In this document: positions 25,523 through 31,053 of the stretch, piece by piece
Position numbering within the stretch: position 1 is the stretch's first letter
Layout of the letters: each line of letters begins with the position of its first letter
Assembly (NCBI GenBank): GCA_002419365.1
Contig: DIGA01000106.1
Span: 2,030-33,082 of the forward strand
Reading direction: 5' to 3'
DNA from: Mageeibacillus sp. UBA5734
GTDB taxonomy: Bacteria > Bacillota > Clostridia > Saccharofermentanales > UBA5734
DNA length: 31,053 nucleotides
Notes under the pieces: model-generated
The model's input: the letters and a program-made list of their open reading frames with translations, nothing else
The model's database searches: none
Told to the model about the DNA's origin: nothing
Made by a program: the position numbers and the translations under genes

Positions 25523-25807
25523 ATGTACATCAAAAACGTCGTCCTCTACATTGAAAAAGAGCACATTGCAGCATTTATCGCTGCAACGAAAGAAAACCAG
25601 GCCCATTCGTTGCAAGAGCCTGGCATGGTCAGTTTCGAATTTTTCCAGCATGAGGAAGATGAAACCCGCTTCCTGCTCCACGAGAAATATTCGTACCGCG
25701 AAGCAACGGCCGAGCATATGCAGACCGAGCATTACCAGAAATGGATCACCCTGGTCCGGCCCTGGTTTCTCCAGCCGGTCGACCGGACCTTGTACCAGAC
25801 CGTCTAG
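25523..25807 (+). CDS. Small ABM-domain (quinol monooxygenase/YgiN-like) protein
   Basis: A 94-residue cytoplasmic protein of the antibiotic biosynthesis monooxygenase (dimeric alpha/beta barrel) superfamily. The pattern is clear: an N-terminal strand (NVVLYI), a helix over EHIAAFIAATKENQAHSLQEPGMVSFEFFQ, FLLHEKYSYREATAEHMQTEHYQKW, and a C-terminal strand. Members act on quinones, haem or polyketides, or as unknown stress proteins. Nothing here narrows this down. AAAGGAG (25507–25513) precedes ATG 25523, only 22 nt after the serine hydrolase. Its stop codon is shared with the stop of the convergent transporter gene in one CTAG. Confidence 0.88.
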   Translation: MYIKNVVLYIEKEHIAAFIAATKENQAHSLQEPGMVSFEFFQHEEDETRFLLHEKYSYREATAEHMQTEHYQKWITLVRPWFLQPVDRTLYQTV

Positions 25808-26769
25808 ACTGGAAACAGGATCTGTGCGGCGTAGATCACAGCGATCAGCGTCAACGCACTTGATACCGTGGTGATCATGACCACCTGGGCCGCAAAGTCC
25901 GGGTGGTTTTTGCATTCAACAGCAATCAGGGCGCTGTTGACGGCAGTCGGAACAGCGGTGGAAATGAAGAGCGTCTGGGCCACGACACCGGATAGACCGA
26001 ACACGTGGATCAGGCCGAAGACGAGCACAGGACCGAGCAGCAGGCGGGAAACCGTTGCCAGCCAGGCGTCACCTGTGATCCGGTGCAGCTTCTGAGTCCG
26101 GGCCAGCTGGACCCCCAGAGTCAGCAGCGCGATCGGGACCAGGGCGTTTTTCAGGTAGGTCAGGACCACCCAGATCGGCGTCTGGGTCAAGTCCAAGGGG
26201 ACCAGCTTTAAAAGCAAGGCCAGGGGAACGGTGTAGACAGTCGGCATGCGGAAAATCGACCGCAGCGAATCACGCCAGTGGCGGTTGGCGCTGCCGGCCG
26301 TGAAAAAGCCCAGGGTGTTGATCGAAAGGTTCTGGACTAAAAGGACCATGACCTGGGTGGCCAGGGCGACATCGAGGTACGGATTGCGCCCGCCCATGGA
26401 AAGGGCACCCGTGCTATAGACGAGTGTGATCAGTGGAATGCCGATGTTGCCGGAATTGTAGTAGGCGATGCTATTCTGGAAGGCGATGGCCATGCCGGAG
26501 GACAGGTGGCGCAACCGGGCTAATAGCCAGCCCAGGGCCAGATTGGCGATAAGGATCAAAAAAGCAATCGCCAGCGCCTTGAGCGAGTCTACGCCCATCG
26601 CGGTCTGGTAGAGATTGACGAAAGTGAAGGACGGGACAAACAGGTAGAAATTGAACTTGGTCAGGGTGTTGATATCGACCGGGAATTGGCGGGAAAGGCC
26701 GAAGCCCAGGCTGATCAGGACGAAGATCGGCAGGATGTTCTGGACAAAGATCGCGAGGACAACAGTCAA
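25804..26769 (-). CDS. AEC-family (auxin efflux carrier type) transporter
   Basis: A 321-residue membrane protein with about ten hydrophobic segments, starting FVQNILPIFVLISLGFGLS. The central QNSIAYYNSGNIGIPL and the C-terminal ISTAVPTAVNSALIAVE segments are typical of this family. Bacterial members move malate, malonate and other organic acids. It starts with TTG 26769, with only a weak SD, 27 nt after the glycerate kinase stop on the same strand, so the two are likely co-transcribed and it may carry glycerate or a related acid. The stop overlaps the convergent gene's stop (CTAG 25804–25807), so there is no room for a terminator. Confidence 0.93.
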   Translation of the reverse strand: MTVVLAIFVQNILPIFVLISLGFGLSRQFPVDINTLTKFNFYLFVPSFTFVNLYQTAMGVDSLKALAIAFLILIANLALGWLLARLRHLSSGMAIAFQNSIAYYNSGNIGIPLITLVYSTGALSMGGRNPYLDVALATQVMVLLVQNLSINTLGFFTAGSANRHWRDSLRSIFRMPTVYTVPLALLLKLVPLDLTQTPIWVVLTYLKNALVPIALLTLGVQLARTQKLHRITGDAWLATVSRLLLGPVLVFGLIHVFGLSGVVAQTLFISTAVPTAVNSALIAVECKNHPDFAAQVVMITTVSSALTLIAVIYAAQILFPV

Positions 26770-26796
26770 GGTGATACTCTTTTCCGAAAATCGCAG

Positions 26797-27927
26797 TTAG
26801 CAGTCAAACAGACGCTGGAACCGCATCAGGGAGTCGATCGTCAGTGCCAGGTTCTCTTTGCTGTGATGGCGCGATTCTTCATATGGAATGGCTGCGCGAT
26901 TGATGGAGAAAATCGCGCTGACCCCTAGATCATACGCTTTTTCAGCTTCTTCGCCAATTGCGCCGACGATGACCAGCACGGGCACCGACTGCTTCCTGGC
27001 TCTTTCAGCTATGCCGGCGACGACTTTGCCGCGCAGGCTCTGGCCATCGATCTTGCCTTCGCCGGTGATCACCAAGTCCGCACCTTCGAGCTGCTTTTCA
27101 AATTCGACCAGATCGAGCACCGACTGGATGCCGGATTTCAGCTCGCCGCCCAAGAATGCGACGATCCCAGCCCCCATCGCACCAGCTGCACCTGCCCCGG
27201 GCAGGTGACTGACATCGAGGCCGAGATCGCGTTCGATGACAGTAGCCAGATGCTGGAGGTTGTGGTCGAGTTCTGCAACCATGTCCGGATCGGCCCCCTT
27301 TTGCGGTGAGAAGACAGTGGCCGCACCTTCGGGACCGAACATTGGATTGTCAATGTCGCACATGGCGGTCACATGACAGTTTGCCAGAAGGGTGCGGGCT
27401 GCACGGACGTCGATCGAATGGACCCGTGAGAGCGTGCCACCGGTCGGAATAAAAGCGTTGCCAGTCTGGTCCAGAAAACGCACCCCGAGGGCTGCGGCTG
27501 CGCCCGTGCCGGCATCGTTGGTGCAACTGCCGCCCAGTCCGATCACGATCTCCGTGCAGCCTGCCTGGACGGCGTGCAGGATCAGTTCGCCCGTGCCGTA
27601 GGTTGTGGTCAGGGCAGGATTGCGCCGGTCTTCGACCAGGGGCAGTCCGGCAGTCTGGGCCATCTCGATGATTGCAGTCTGGCCGTGCCTGGCATAGCGG
27701 GCGGCCAGGGGTTCGAAATAGGGTCCTTTAACGTCAACCTCAACCGGTTCAGCGGCGACGGCCTCGACAAAACAGTCGATGGTGCCTTCGCCGCCATCCG
27801 CGACCGGGATGGTGACGGTTTCACACGCGGGATAGAACGCCTGGACACGTTCGGCTATGATCTGGCACACTTCGAGCGAGCTCATCGTGCCTTTGAAAGA
27901 ATCGGGCATGATCACACATTTTTTCAT
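26797..27927 (-). CDS. Glycerate kinase
   Basis: A 376-residue enzyme of the GlxK/GarK (type 1) glycerate kinase family, which phosphorylates D-glycerate to 2-phosphoglycerate. The opening MKKCVIMPDSFKGTMSSLEV is the family signature. ADGGEGTIDCF, GLGGSCTNDAGTGAAAALG and LPGAGAAGAMGAGIVAF mark the substrate and nucleotide sites. ATG 27927 follows GAGGTG. A longer frame reaching 28005 runs into the remnant of a regulator gene and is not credible. It precedes an AEC transporter on the same strand. A 2-hydroxyacid dehydrogenase lies 1.8 kb further upstream, a common partner for glycerate or hydroxypyruvate use. Confidence 0.97.
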   Translation of the reverse strand: MKKCVIMPDSFKGTMSSLEVCQIIAERVQAFYPACETVTIPVADGGEGTIDCFVEAVAAEPVEVDVKGPYFEPLAARYARHGQTAIIEMAQTAGLPLVEDRRNPALTTTYGTGELILHAVQAGCTEIVIGLGGSCTNDAGTGAAAALGVRFLDQTGNAFIPTGGTLSRVHSIDVRAARTLLANCHVTAMCDIDNPMFGPEGAATVFSPQKGADPDMVAELDHNLQHLATVIERDLGLDVSHLPGAGAAGAMGAGIVAFLGGELKSGIQSVLDLVEFEKQLEGADLVITGEGKIDGQSLRGKVVAGIAERARKQSVPVLVIVGAIGEEAEKAYDLGVSAIFSINRAAIPYEESRHHSKENLALTIDSLMRFQRLFDC

Positions 27928-27945
27928 GGCTTCCACCTCGACAAT

Positions 27946-27975
27946 ATTATAGGGGACAGCGGAGCCAATTTTCCA
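27946..27975 (-). promoter_or_regulatory. Possible promoter of glycerate kinase
   Basis: On the - strand TGGAAA (27975–27970), 18 bp and a consensus TATAAT (27951–27946). The start of transcription would fall almost at the SD of glycerate kinase, giving a leader of only about 12 nt. It lies within the regulator remnant. Confidence 0.4.
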
Positions 27976-28201
27976 TGTCCTTACTACCGGGGCGCGCAAA
28001 GCCACCCTCGACTACAGCTGGGAAGGCAACATCATCCAGCTCGAGCGTTTTTGCGAGCGCATGATCCTGATCACCATCACCCAGGCTCTGGAAAACCACC
28101 AGGGCAACCGCGAACTCGCCGCCGCCGAGCTCGGCATCAGTAAGACGACTCTGTGGCGCTACATGAAAAAATACCGCATCTCGAGTAAGTTTAACGTGTA
28201 A
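27953..28201 (+). pseudogene. C-terminal remnant of a sigma-54-dependent transcriptional activator
   Basis: An 82-codon open stretch without a credible start. It encodes the last part of the AAA+ domain (LDYSWEGNIIQLERFCERM, like the conserved YxWPGNVRxL segment) and a complete Fis-type helix-turn-helix (NHQGNRELAAAELGISKTTLWRYMKKYRI), ending in TAA 28201. The N-terminal sensor and nearly all of the ATPase domain, including the GAFTGA loop, are missing. The frame is closed by TAG at 27950. Activators of this kind, often PrpR-like, usually drive catabolic genes nearby, so the intact gene probably controlled the glycerate/sugar-acid genes. The remnant is unlikely to be made. Confidence 0.8.
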
Positions 28202-28242
28202 GCGAGTGGGATGAGTTGGAGGTGGCATGGTTCAATTGCAAT

Positions 28243-28278
28243 TTGAGATCTAAAGAAAAAGAGTTGTAATATCTTTAG
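28243..28278 (+). promoter_or_regulatory. Promoter and palindromic operator of the antitoxin gene
   Basis: TTGAGA (28243–28248) and TAATAT (28267–28272) are spaced by 18 bp. CTAAAGA (28250–28256) and TCTTTAG (28272–28278) form an inverted repeat with centres 22 bp apart, about two helical turns, spanning the -10 element. This is the layout expected for autoregulation by a Phd/YefM antitoxin. Confidence 0.5.
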
Positions 28279-28301
28279 GAATCTCCAAGGAGGCACCTAC
28301 A

Positions 28302-28589
28302 ATGCCACTCAATAAATCCAGTACCGATTTACGGAATAACTATAACGATATTTCCACCTTTTGCCATGAAAGCCGTGAACCCGTTTTTATTACGAAAAAT
28401 GGCCGAGGGGATTTGGCCGTCATGAGCATTGAGACGTATGAAGCCCTTAGCGGAAAACTTGAACTTTATCGACTGCTAGATGAGGGCAGGGCTGCTATCA
28501 AAGCTGGCAAAAAGCGCCCGTTAAAAGACGTTATGAAGGATATCAAACAGGGTATTGCCAATGGCAAACTATCAGGTTTACGTATCTGA
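28302..28589 (+). CDS. Phd/YefM-family antitoxin
   Basis: A 95-residue DNA-binding antitoxin. The N-terminus (SSTDLRNNYNDISTFCHESREPVFITKNGRGDLAVMSIETYEAL) is the complete Phd/YefM fold. The C-terminal tail (about 55–95) would wrap the toxin. AGGAGG precedes ATG 28302 by a normal distance. The stretch from 28200 to 28640 is visibly more AT-rich than its neighbours, in line with acquired origin. The ParE/RelE-type toxin frame that overlaps its last 29 nt has lost its central part, so this is now an orphan antitoxin. It may still repress its own promoter or neutralise a related toxin elsewhere. Confidence 0.9.
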   Translation: MPLNKSSTDLRNNYNDISTFCHESREPVFITKNGRGDLAVMSIETYEALSGKLELYRLLDEGRAAIKAGKKRPLKDVMKDIKQGIANGKLSGLRI

Positions 28590-28676
28590 ACCAGCCGAAA
28601 ACGACCTCAAGGAGATTATTGAAGTCGGAAGAATCCTGACTGGCAGACGCGACTGGTTAAATCTTCTCAAATTTTG
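28561..28676 (+). pseudogene. Internally deleted ParE/RelE-family toxin
   Basis: The frame begins MANYQVYVSEPAENDLKEII, a typical ParE/RelE N-terminus, at an ATG overlapping the antitoxin gene. It then passes directly into GRILTGRRDWLNLL, the typical C-terminal end of the same family. About 60 central residues of a normal 95–105-residue toxin are missing, without a frame change. The original stop is also gone: the frame runs on antisense to the lrgB gene and has no meaning there. Without the core beta-sheet the product cannot be an active ribonuclease or gyrase poison. The end coordinate is set at the lrgB stop. Confidence 0.72.
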
Positions 28677-29369
28677 TCAAACCAGCCAGCTGCTCAAAAT
28701 CGGTGCCATCAGGACCGTGGCCAAGCCCGCCAGACTAATCGACAGGCCGCTCATTGCACCCTCGACTTCGCCGATTTCCAGCGCCTTGGCCGTGCCGAGC
28801 ACGTGTGAAGCGGTGCCAATGGCGATGCCCTGGGCGACGGGGTCGGTGATTTTCAAGATCCTGAACAGGGGCTGCGCCAACACAGCTCCGAAAATACCCG
28901 TCACGACGATTGCAGCGACAGTGACCTGCGGCAGGCCGCCCAGCTGTTCGGATAGGGCGATGCCGATCGGAGTCGTCACGGATTTGGGCAGCATCGAAAA
29001 CAGCAGTTCCTGCGACAGGTGAAACAGCTTGGACAGGAAGATGACTGATAATAAACTCAAAAGGCTCCCAGTCACGATTCCGGTGAGAATGGGTCCGGGA
29101 CTTTCCTGAAGCAGGCGGATGCTTTTGTAGAGCGGAATGGCCAGGGCGACTGTTGCCGGGGCCATGAGAAAACTGATGATCTGCCCGCCGCGATTGTAGT
29201 CCTCCAGCGTCAGGGGCGTCAGTTGGATCAGGGCAATGACCAGGGCAACGGCGATCAGGAGCGGATTTACGAGCGAGAGTCGCGTTTTGCGGTTGAGCCA
29301 GAGGCCGATTTCAAAGGCCAGCAAGGAAACGAATACACCGAACACCGGTGTGGCTAAAACGTCCATCAT
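28677..29369 (-). CDS. lrgB: LrgB/CidB-family membrane protein
   Basis: A 230-residue membrane protein with about six to eight hydrophobic segments, of normal LrgB length. SVTTPIGIALSEQLGG and GIAIGTASHVLGTAKALEIGEVEGAMSGLSI are the family hallmarks. With LrgA it forms a membrane complex. Relatives import pyruvate in Bacillus (PftAB), and in plants the fused homologue PLGG1 carries glycolate and glycerate. The older holin/antiholin role is not settled. ATG 29369 overlaps the lrgA stop as ATGA, with SD GAGGAG. It is the third gene of a set led by a 2-hydroxyacid dehydrogenase, so an organic-acid transport role is favoured here. Confidence 0.95.
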   Translation of the reverse strand: MMDVLATPVFGVFVSLLAFEIGLWLNRKTRLSLVNPLLIAVALVIALIQLTPLTLEDYNRGGQIISFLMAPATVALAIPLYKSIRLLQESPGPILTGIVTGSLLSLLSVIFLSKLFHLSQELLFSMLPKSVTTPIGIALSEQLGGLPQVTVAAIVVTGIFGAVLAQPLFRILKITDPVAQGIAIGTASHVLGTAKALEIGEVEGAMSGLSISLAGLATVLMAPILSSWLV

Positions 29370-29710
29370 GCTCGACTCCTCAGCTTTTGTACAATCCAAC
29401 CCGTCAATGCCAGGACGAGGATGGTCGTGACCAGGGCGATCAGGACCAGAATCAGCCAGTTGCCTTGGATCACACCGAGGATGGCCAATAAGCCAACTCC
29501 GGCTGGCACGAACAGGACGGTCATATGGCTTAAAATGAATTGACCTACGCTCTCGACCTGCTCAAGCTTGACCAGACCGGTCAGAAGGGCAACAAGAAGC
29601 AGGATCAGGCCAAGGATGTTGCTGGGCAAGGGAATACCCAGCCCGCGATTGAGAAAATCTCCGAGGAAGACAAACAGCAATAGGAGCGCCAGCTGGCGCA
29701 ACGCTTTCAT
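29366..29710 (-). CDS. lrgA: LrgA/CidA-family membrane protein
   Basis: A 114-residue protein with four membrane segments, the standard length for LrgA. IPLPSNILGLILLLVALL matches the conserved PxxIxGLxLL region, and VLFVPAGVGLL is the second family mark. The partner LrgB gene follows with an ATGA overlap, and its own start overlaps the preceding dehydrogenase stop in the same way (ATGA at 29707–29710). The three genes are therefore almost certainly translated from one mRNA at coupled rates. Confidence 0.95.
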   Translation of the reverse strand: MKALRQLALLLLFVFLGDFLNRGLGIPLPSNILGLILLLVALLTGLVKLEQVESVGQFILSHMTVLFVPAGVGLLAILGVIQGNWLILVLIALVTTILVLALTGWIVQKLRSRA

Positions 29711-30774
29711 GACAATGCTCCGGAGGCCGCGTCCGGCCGCTGAGACGGACTGGATTTCGCGCTTGGCTGACGTTCAGAAGCGACATCTGCCACCTGGGTC
29801 ATCCGGTATCCGGTCCTGCGGTCAACGACATTTTCCAGCTGCTCGCCGCGGATGAATCGTCCTAAATTTCGGGTTGCCAGGGCGACGATCGAATCCAGGG
29901 TCGCCTGGAGATGGTAGAAACCGGAGACATGCGGAGTGATCAGGGCGTTGGGCAGGGACCACAGGCGATGATCGGCTGGCAAAGGCTCCGGTTCGGTTAC
30001 GTCCAGGCCGGCACCGCCCAGATGTCCAGCTACCAGTGCGTCACAGAGCGCCTCTGTCTCGATCGCATTGCCACGCCCGACATTGAGCAGGACGGCACCA
30101 GGTTTCATCAGGGCCAGTCGTTCGCGGTTGATCAGATGGACGGTCTGGGATGTTTCCGGCAGCGTCAGGGCGACCACGTCGGCCAGGGGCAGCAGGTCAT
30201 TGAGCTCGTCGAGGCCATGGACCGAGGACACGTAGTCCGGCTTGCCGGCCTCTGGCATGCGCCGGATGCCCAGTACGGTGCTGCCCAGGGCTTGCATCCG
30301 GCGGGCAAACTGGCTGCCGATGTCGCCCAGTCCGATGACCAGGGTGGTCGAGCCTGCGATCGATGTCACGGCTCCTTCGTCGTGCCATTGGGCGCGGTTC
30401 TGGTTGTCGCGATAGAGGTGCAATTTTTTGATCAGCATCAGGCACAGGCCCAGCATGTGCTCGGAAATCGCCAGGCCATACGAGCCGCTGGCATTGGTCA
30501 GCTGGGTGCCTTCAGCCAATACACCGGGCCTGGCATAGTCATTGGAACCAGCGGAATTGAGCTGGATCCAGCGCAGCCGCCGGGCGTCCCTCAGCAGGGC
30601 AGGGGGGACATTGCCAAGGATGATGTCCGCTGCTGCGACATCCGCTGCCTGCAAGGCCTCGCGGCTGGTGTAGATGAAGGCATGGCCAGGGGCCTGGCTC
30701 TCAAGCTCGCGGCGCTGATCGGGTGTCATGGGAATCGTGACCAGGATGTTTGGGTTAGGCAGGTCCGGTTGCAT
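29707..30774 (-). CDS. D-2-hydroxyacid dehydrogenase (glyoxylate/hydroxypyruvate reductase-like)
   Basis: A 355-residue NAD(P)-dependent enzyme interconverting a 2-keto acid and a D-2-hydroxyacid. The nucleotide fold has GLGDIG (148–153). The catalytic triad is Arg234 (NVGRGN), Glu261 (DVTEPEPLP) and His282 (TPHVSG). Substrate could be hydroxypyruvate, glyoxylate or another small keto acid; the glycerate kinase nearby favours the first two. After residue 323 there is a tail of about 32 residues rich in Ser, Ala, Gln and Pro, not seen in most relatives, which normally end near this point. ATG 30774 follows GAGGAG. The stop overlaps lrgA (ATGA). Confidence 0.94.
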   Translation of the reverse strand: MQPDLPNPNILVTIPMTPDQRRELESQAPGHAFIYTSREALQAADVAAADIILGNVPPALLRDARRLRWIQLNSAGSNDYARPGVLAEGTQLTNASGSYGLAISEHMLGLCLMLIKKLHLYRDNQNRAQWHDEGAVTSIAGSTTLVIGLGDIGSQFARRMQALGSTVLGIRRMPEAGKPDYVSSVHGLDELNDLLPLADVVALTLPETSQTVHLINRERLALMKPGAVLLNVGRGNAIETEALCDALVAGHLGGAGLDVTEPEPLPADHRLWSLPNALITPHVSGFYHLQATLDSIVALATRNLGRFIRGEQLENVVDRRTGYRMTQVADVASERQPSAKSSPSQRPDAASGALS

Positions 30775-30795
30775 GGGGTCTCCTCATTGTTATCA

Positions 30796-30810
30796 GCCTC
30801 GCCCGTGCCT
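30796..30810 (-). promoter_or_regulatory. Possible sigma-54 (-24/-12) promoter before the dehydrogenase
   Basis: On the - strand AGGCACGGGCGAGGC contains GG and GC separated by 10 bp, with GGCACG matching the -24 box of TGGCACG-N4-TTGC. The -12 half keeps only GC. A chance match is possible in GC-rich DNA. The activator remnant at 27953–28201 gives it some context. Confidence 0.25.
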
Positions 30811-30833
30811 CCGCCCGCTGCCATCAGGCACAC

Positions 30834-30979
30834 TCAGGTGATCGGGGCCGGATTGAAGATGCACAGGTCATTGGCCAGGTTGTATTGTTCAGCATAAGGC
30901 ATTTTGCGGCCGCTGGCCACATCTCGGATATGGCCACGTTATCTTGTGGTAGTATTTGAATGAATTGTTTTTCCAGCAT
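30834..30979 (-). pseudogene. Internally deleted UxaA-family (altronate/galactarate-type) dehydratase
   Basis: A strong SD (AAGGAGG) precedes ATG 30979. The frame begins MLEKQFIQILPQDNVAI, close to the N-terminal SAF domain of UxaA, whose E. coli form reads IKIHALDNVAV. After about 16 codons the similarity jumps, in another frame, to GHIRDVASGRKMPYAEQYN..DLCIFNPAPIT ending in TGA at 30834, which resembles the C-terminus of large UxaA proteins (..DVASGRKTKAE..). Several hundred codons in between are missing. It lies just upstream of the dehydrogenase on the same strand, so it was probably the first gene of a sugar-acid operon. The start codon frame itself stops after 51 codons. Confidence 0.6.
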
Positions 30980-31053
30980 GGTCAGCCCTCCTTGAGGCAG
31001 GTGTCCAAGTGAGATCCTGACAGATACAATTATCAGCTGCTGACCGCTGCTCG

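Noticed and set aside
27928..28005. Extension of glycerate kinase to 28005
   Set aside because: The added residues are antisense to the activator remnant and unlike the family; ATG 27927 has a good SD and the canonical N-terminus.
28653..28685. Inverted repeat CTGGTT/AACCAG after the lrgB stop, considered as a terminator
   Set aside because: The stem is only 6 bp with a 21-nt loop and no proper T-run, so support is too weak.
28555..29022. Long + strand frame continuing from the toxin start into lrgB
   Set aside because: Only the first 38 codons or so resemble toxin ends; the rest is antisense to lrgB and is open by chance.
29911..30897. Open frame of 328 codons on the + strand opposite the hydroxyacid dehydrogenase
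   Set aside because: The - strand has a complete dehydrogenase with all catalytic residues; the + frame has a Gln/Gly-rich composition without any recognisable motif.

Overview
This 31-kb window looks like a chromosomal segment of an anaerobic Bacillota (Clostridia-like) bacterium. The signs are strong Shine-Dalgarno (SD) sequences, a lipoprotein sugar-binding protein, the cdaA/cdaR–glmM gene order, LrgA/LrgB, Phd/YefM-type antitoxin remains and many closely packed co-directional genes. By eye it is moderately GC-rich for that group. No rRNA, tRNA, CRISPR array, phage or insertion sequence was seen.

Region 1 (1–15984, + strand) is a carbohydrate-utilisation operon with its own LacI-type repressor. 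Near-identical 16-bp palindromes lie at the start of the repressor transcript and in front of the transporter genes. Two permeases and a lipoprotein binding protein import an oligosaccharide. Three enzymes without signal peptides act on it inside the cell: a GH125-like (alpha/alpha)6 glycosidase, a GH65 phosphorylase, and a 1264-residue protein joining a GH15-like domain to a GH31 alpha-glucosidase. A beta-phosphoglucomutase follows, as expected if the phosphorylase releases beta-glucose 1-phosphate. The ATPase of the importer is not encoded here. The same transcript appears to continue into an unrelated ABC-2 exporter (two permeases and an ATPase) before a strong terminator at 15950–15984.

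Region 2 (16013–21842, + strand) carries a Crp/Fnr-type regulator, a protein that fuses the c-di-AMP synthase CdaA to its partner CdaR, then glmM and glmS. It links c-di-AMP signalling to UDP-GlcNAc and cell-wall precursor supply. The fusion may start at an ATT codon.

Region 3 (21881–25807) has a MarR regulator (- strand) divergent from an Amidase_3 cell-wall amidase, followed by a membrane-anchored beta-lactamase-like serine hydrolase and a small ABM-domain protein.

Region 4 (25804–31053, mostly - strand) looks like organic-acid or sugar-acid metabolism. It holds an AEC-family transporter, a glycerate kinase, and an ATGA-coupled set of D-2-hydroxyacid dehydrogenase, LrgA and LrgB. It is littered with gene remnants: the C-terminus of a sigma-54-dependent activator, an antitoxin whose ParE/RelE toxin has lost its middle, and a UxaA-type dehydratase reduced to its two ends. 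The most notable points of the window are the CdaA–CdaR fusion, the GH15–GH31 fusion within an operon of unknown glycan substrate, and this cluster of internally deleted genes.
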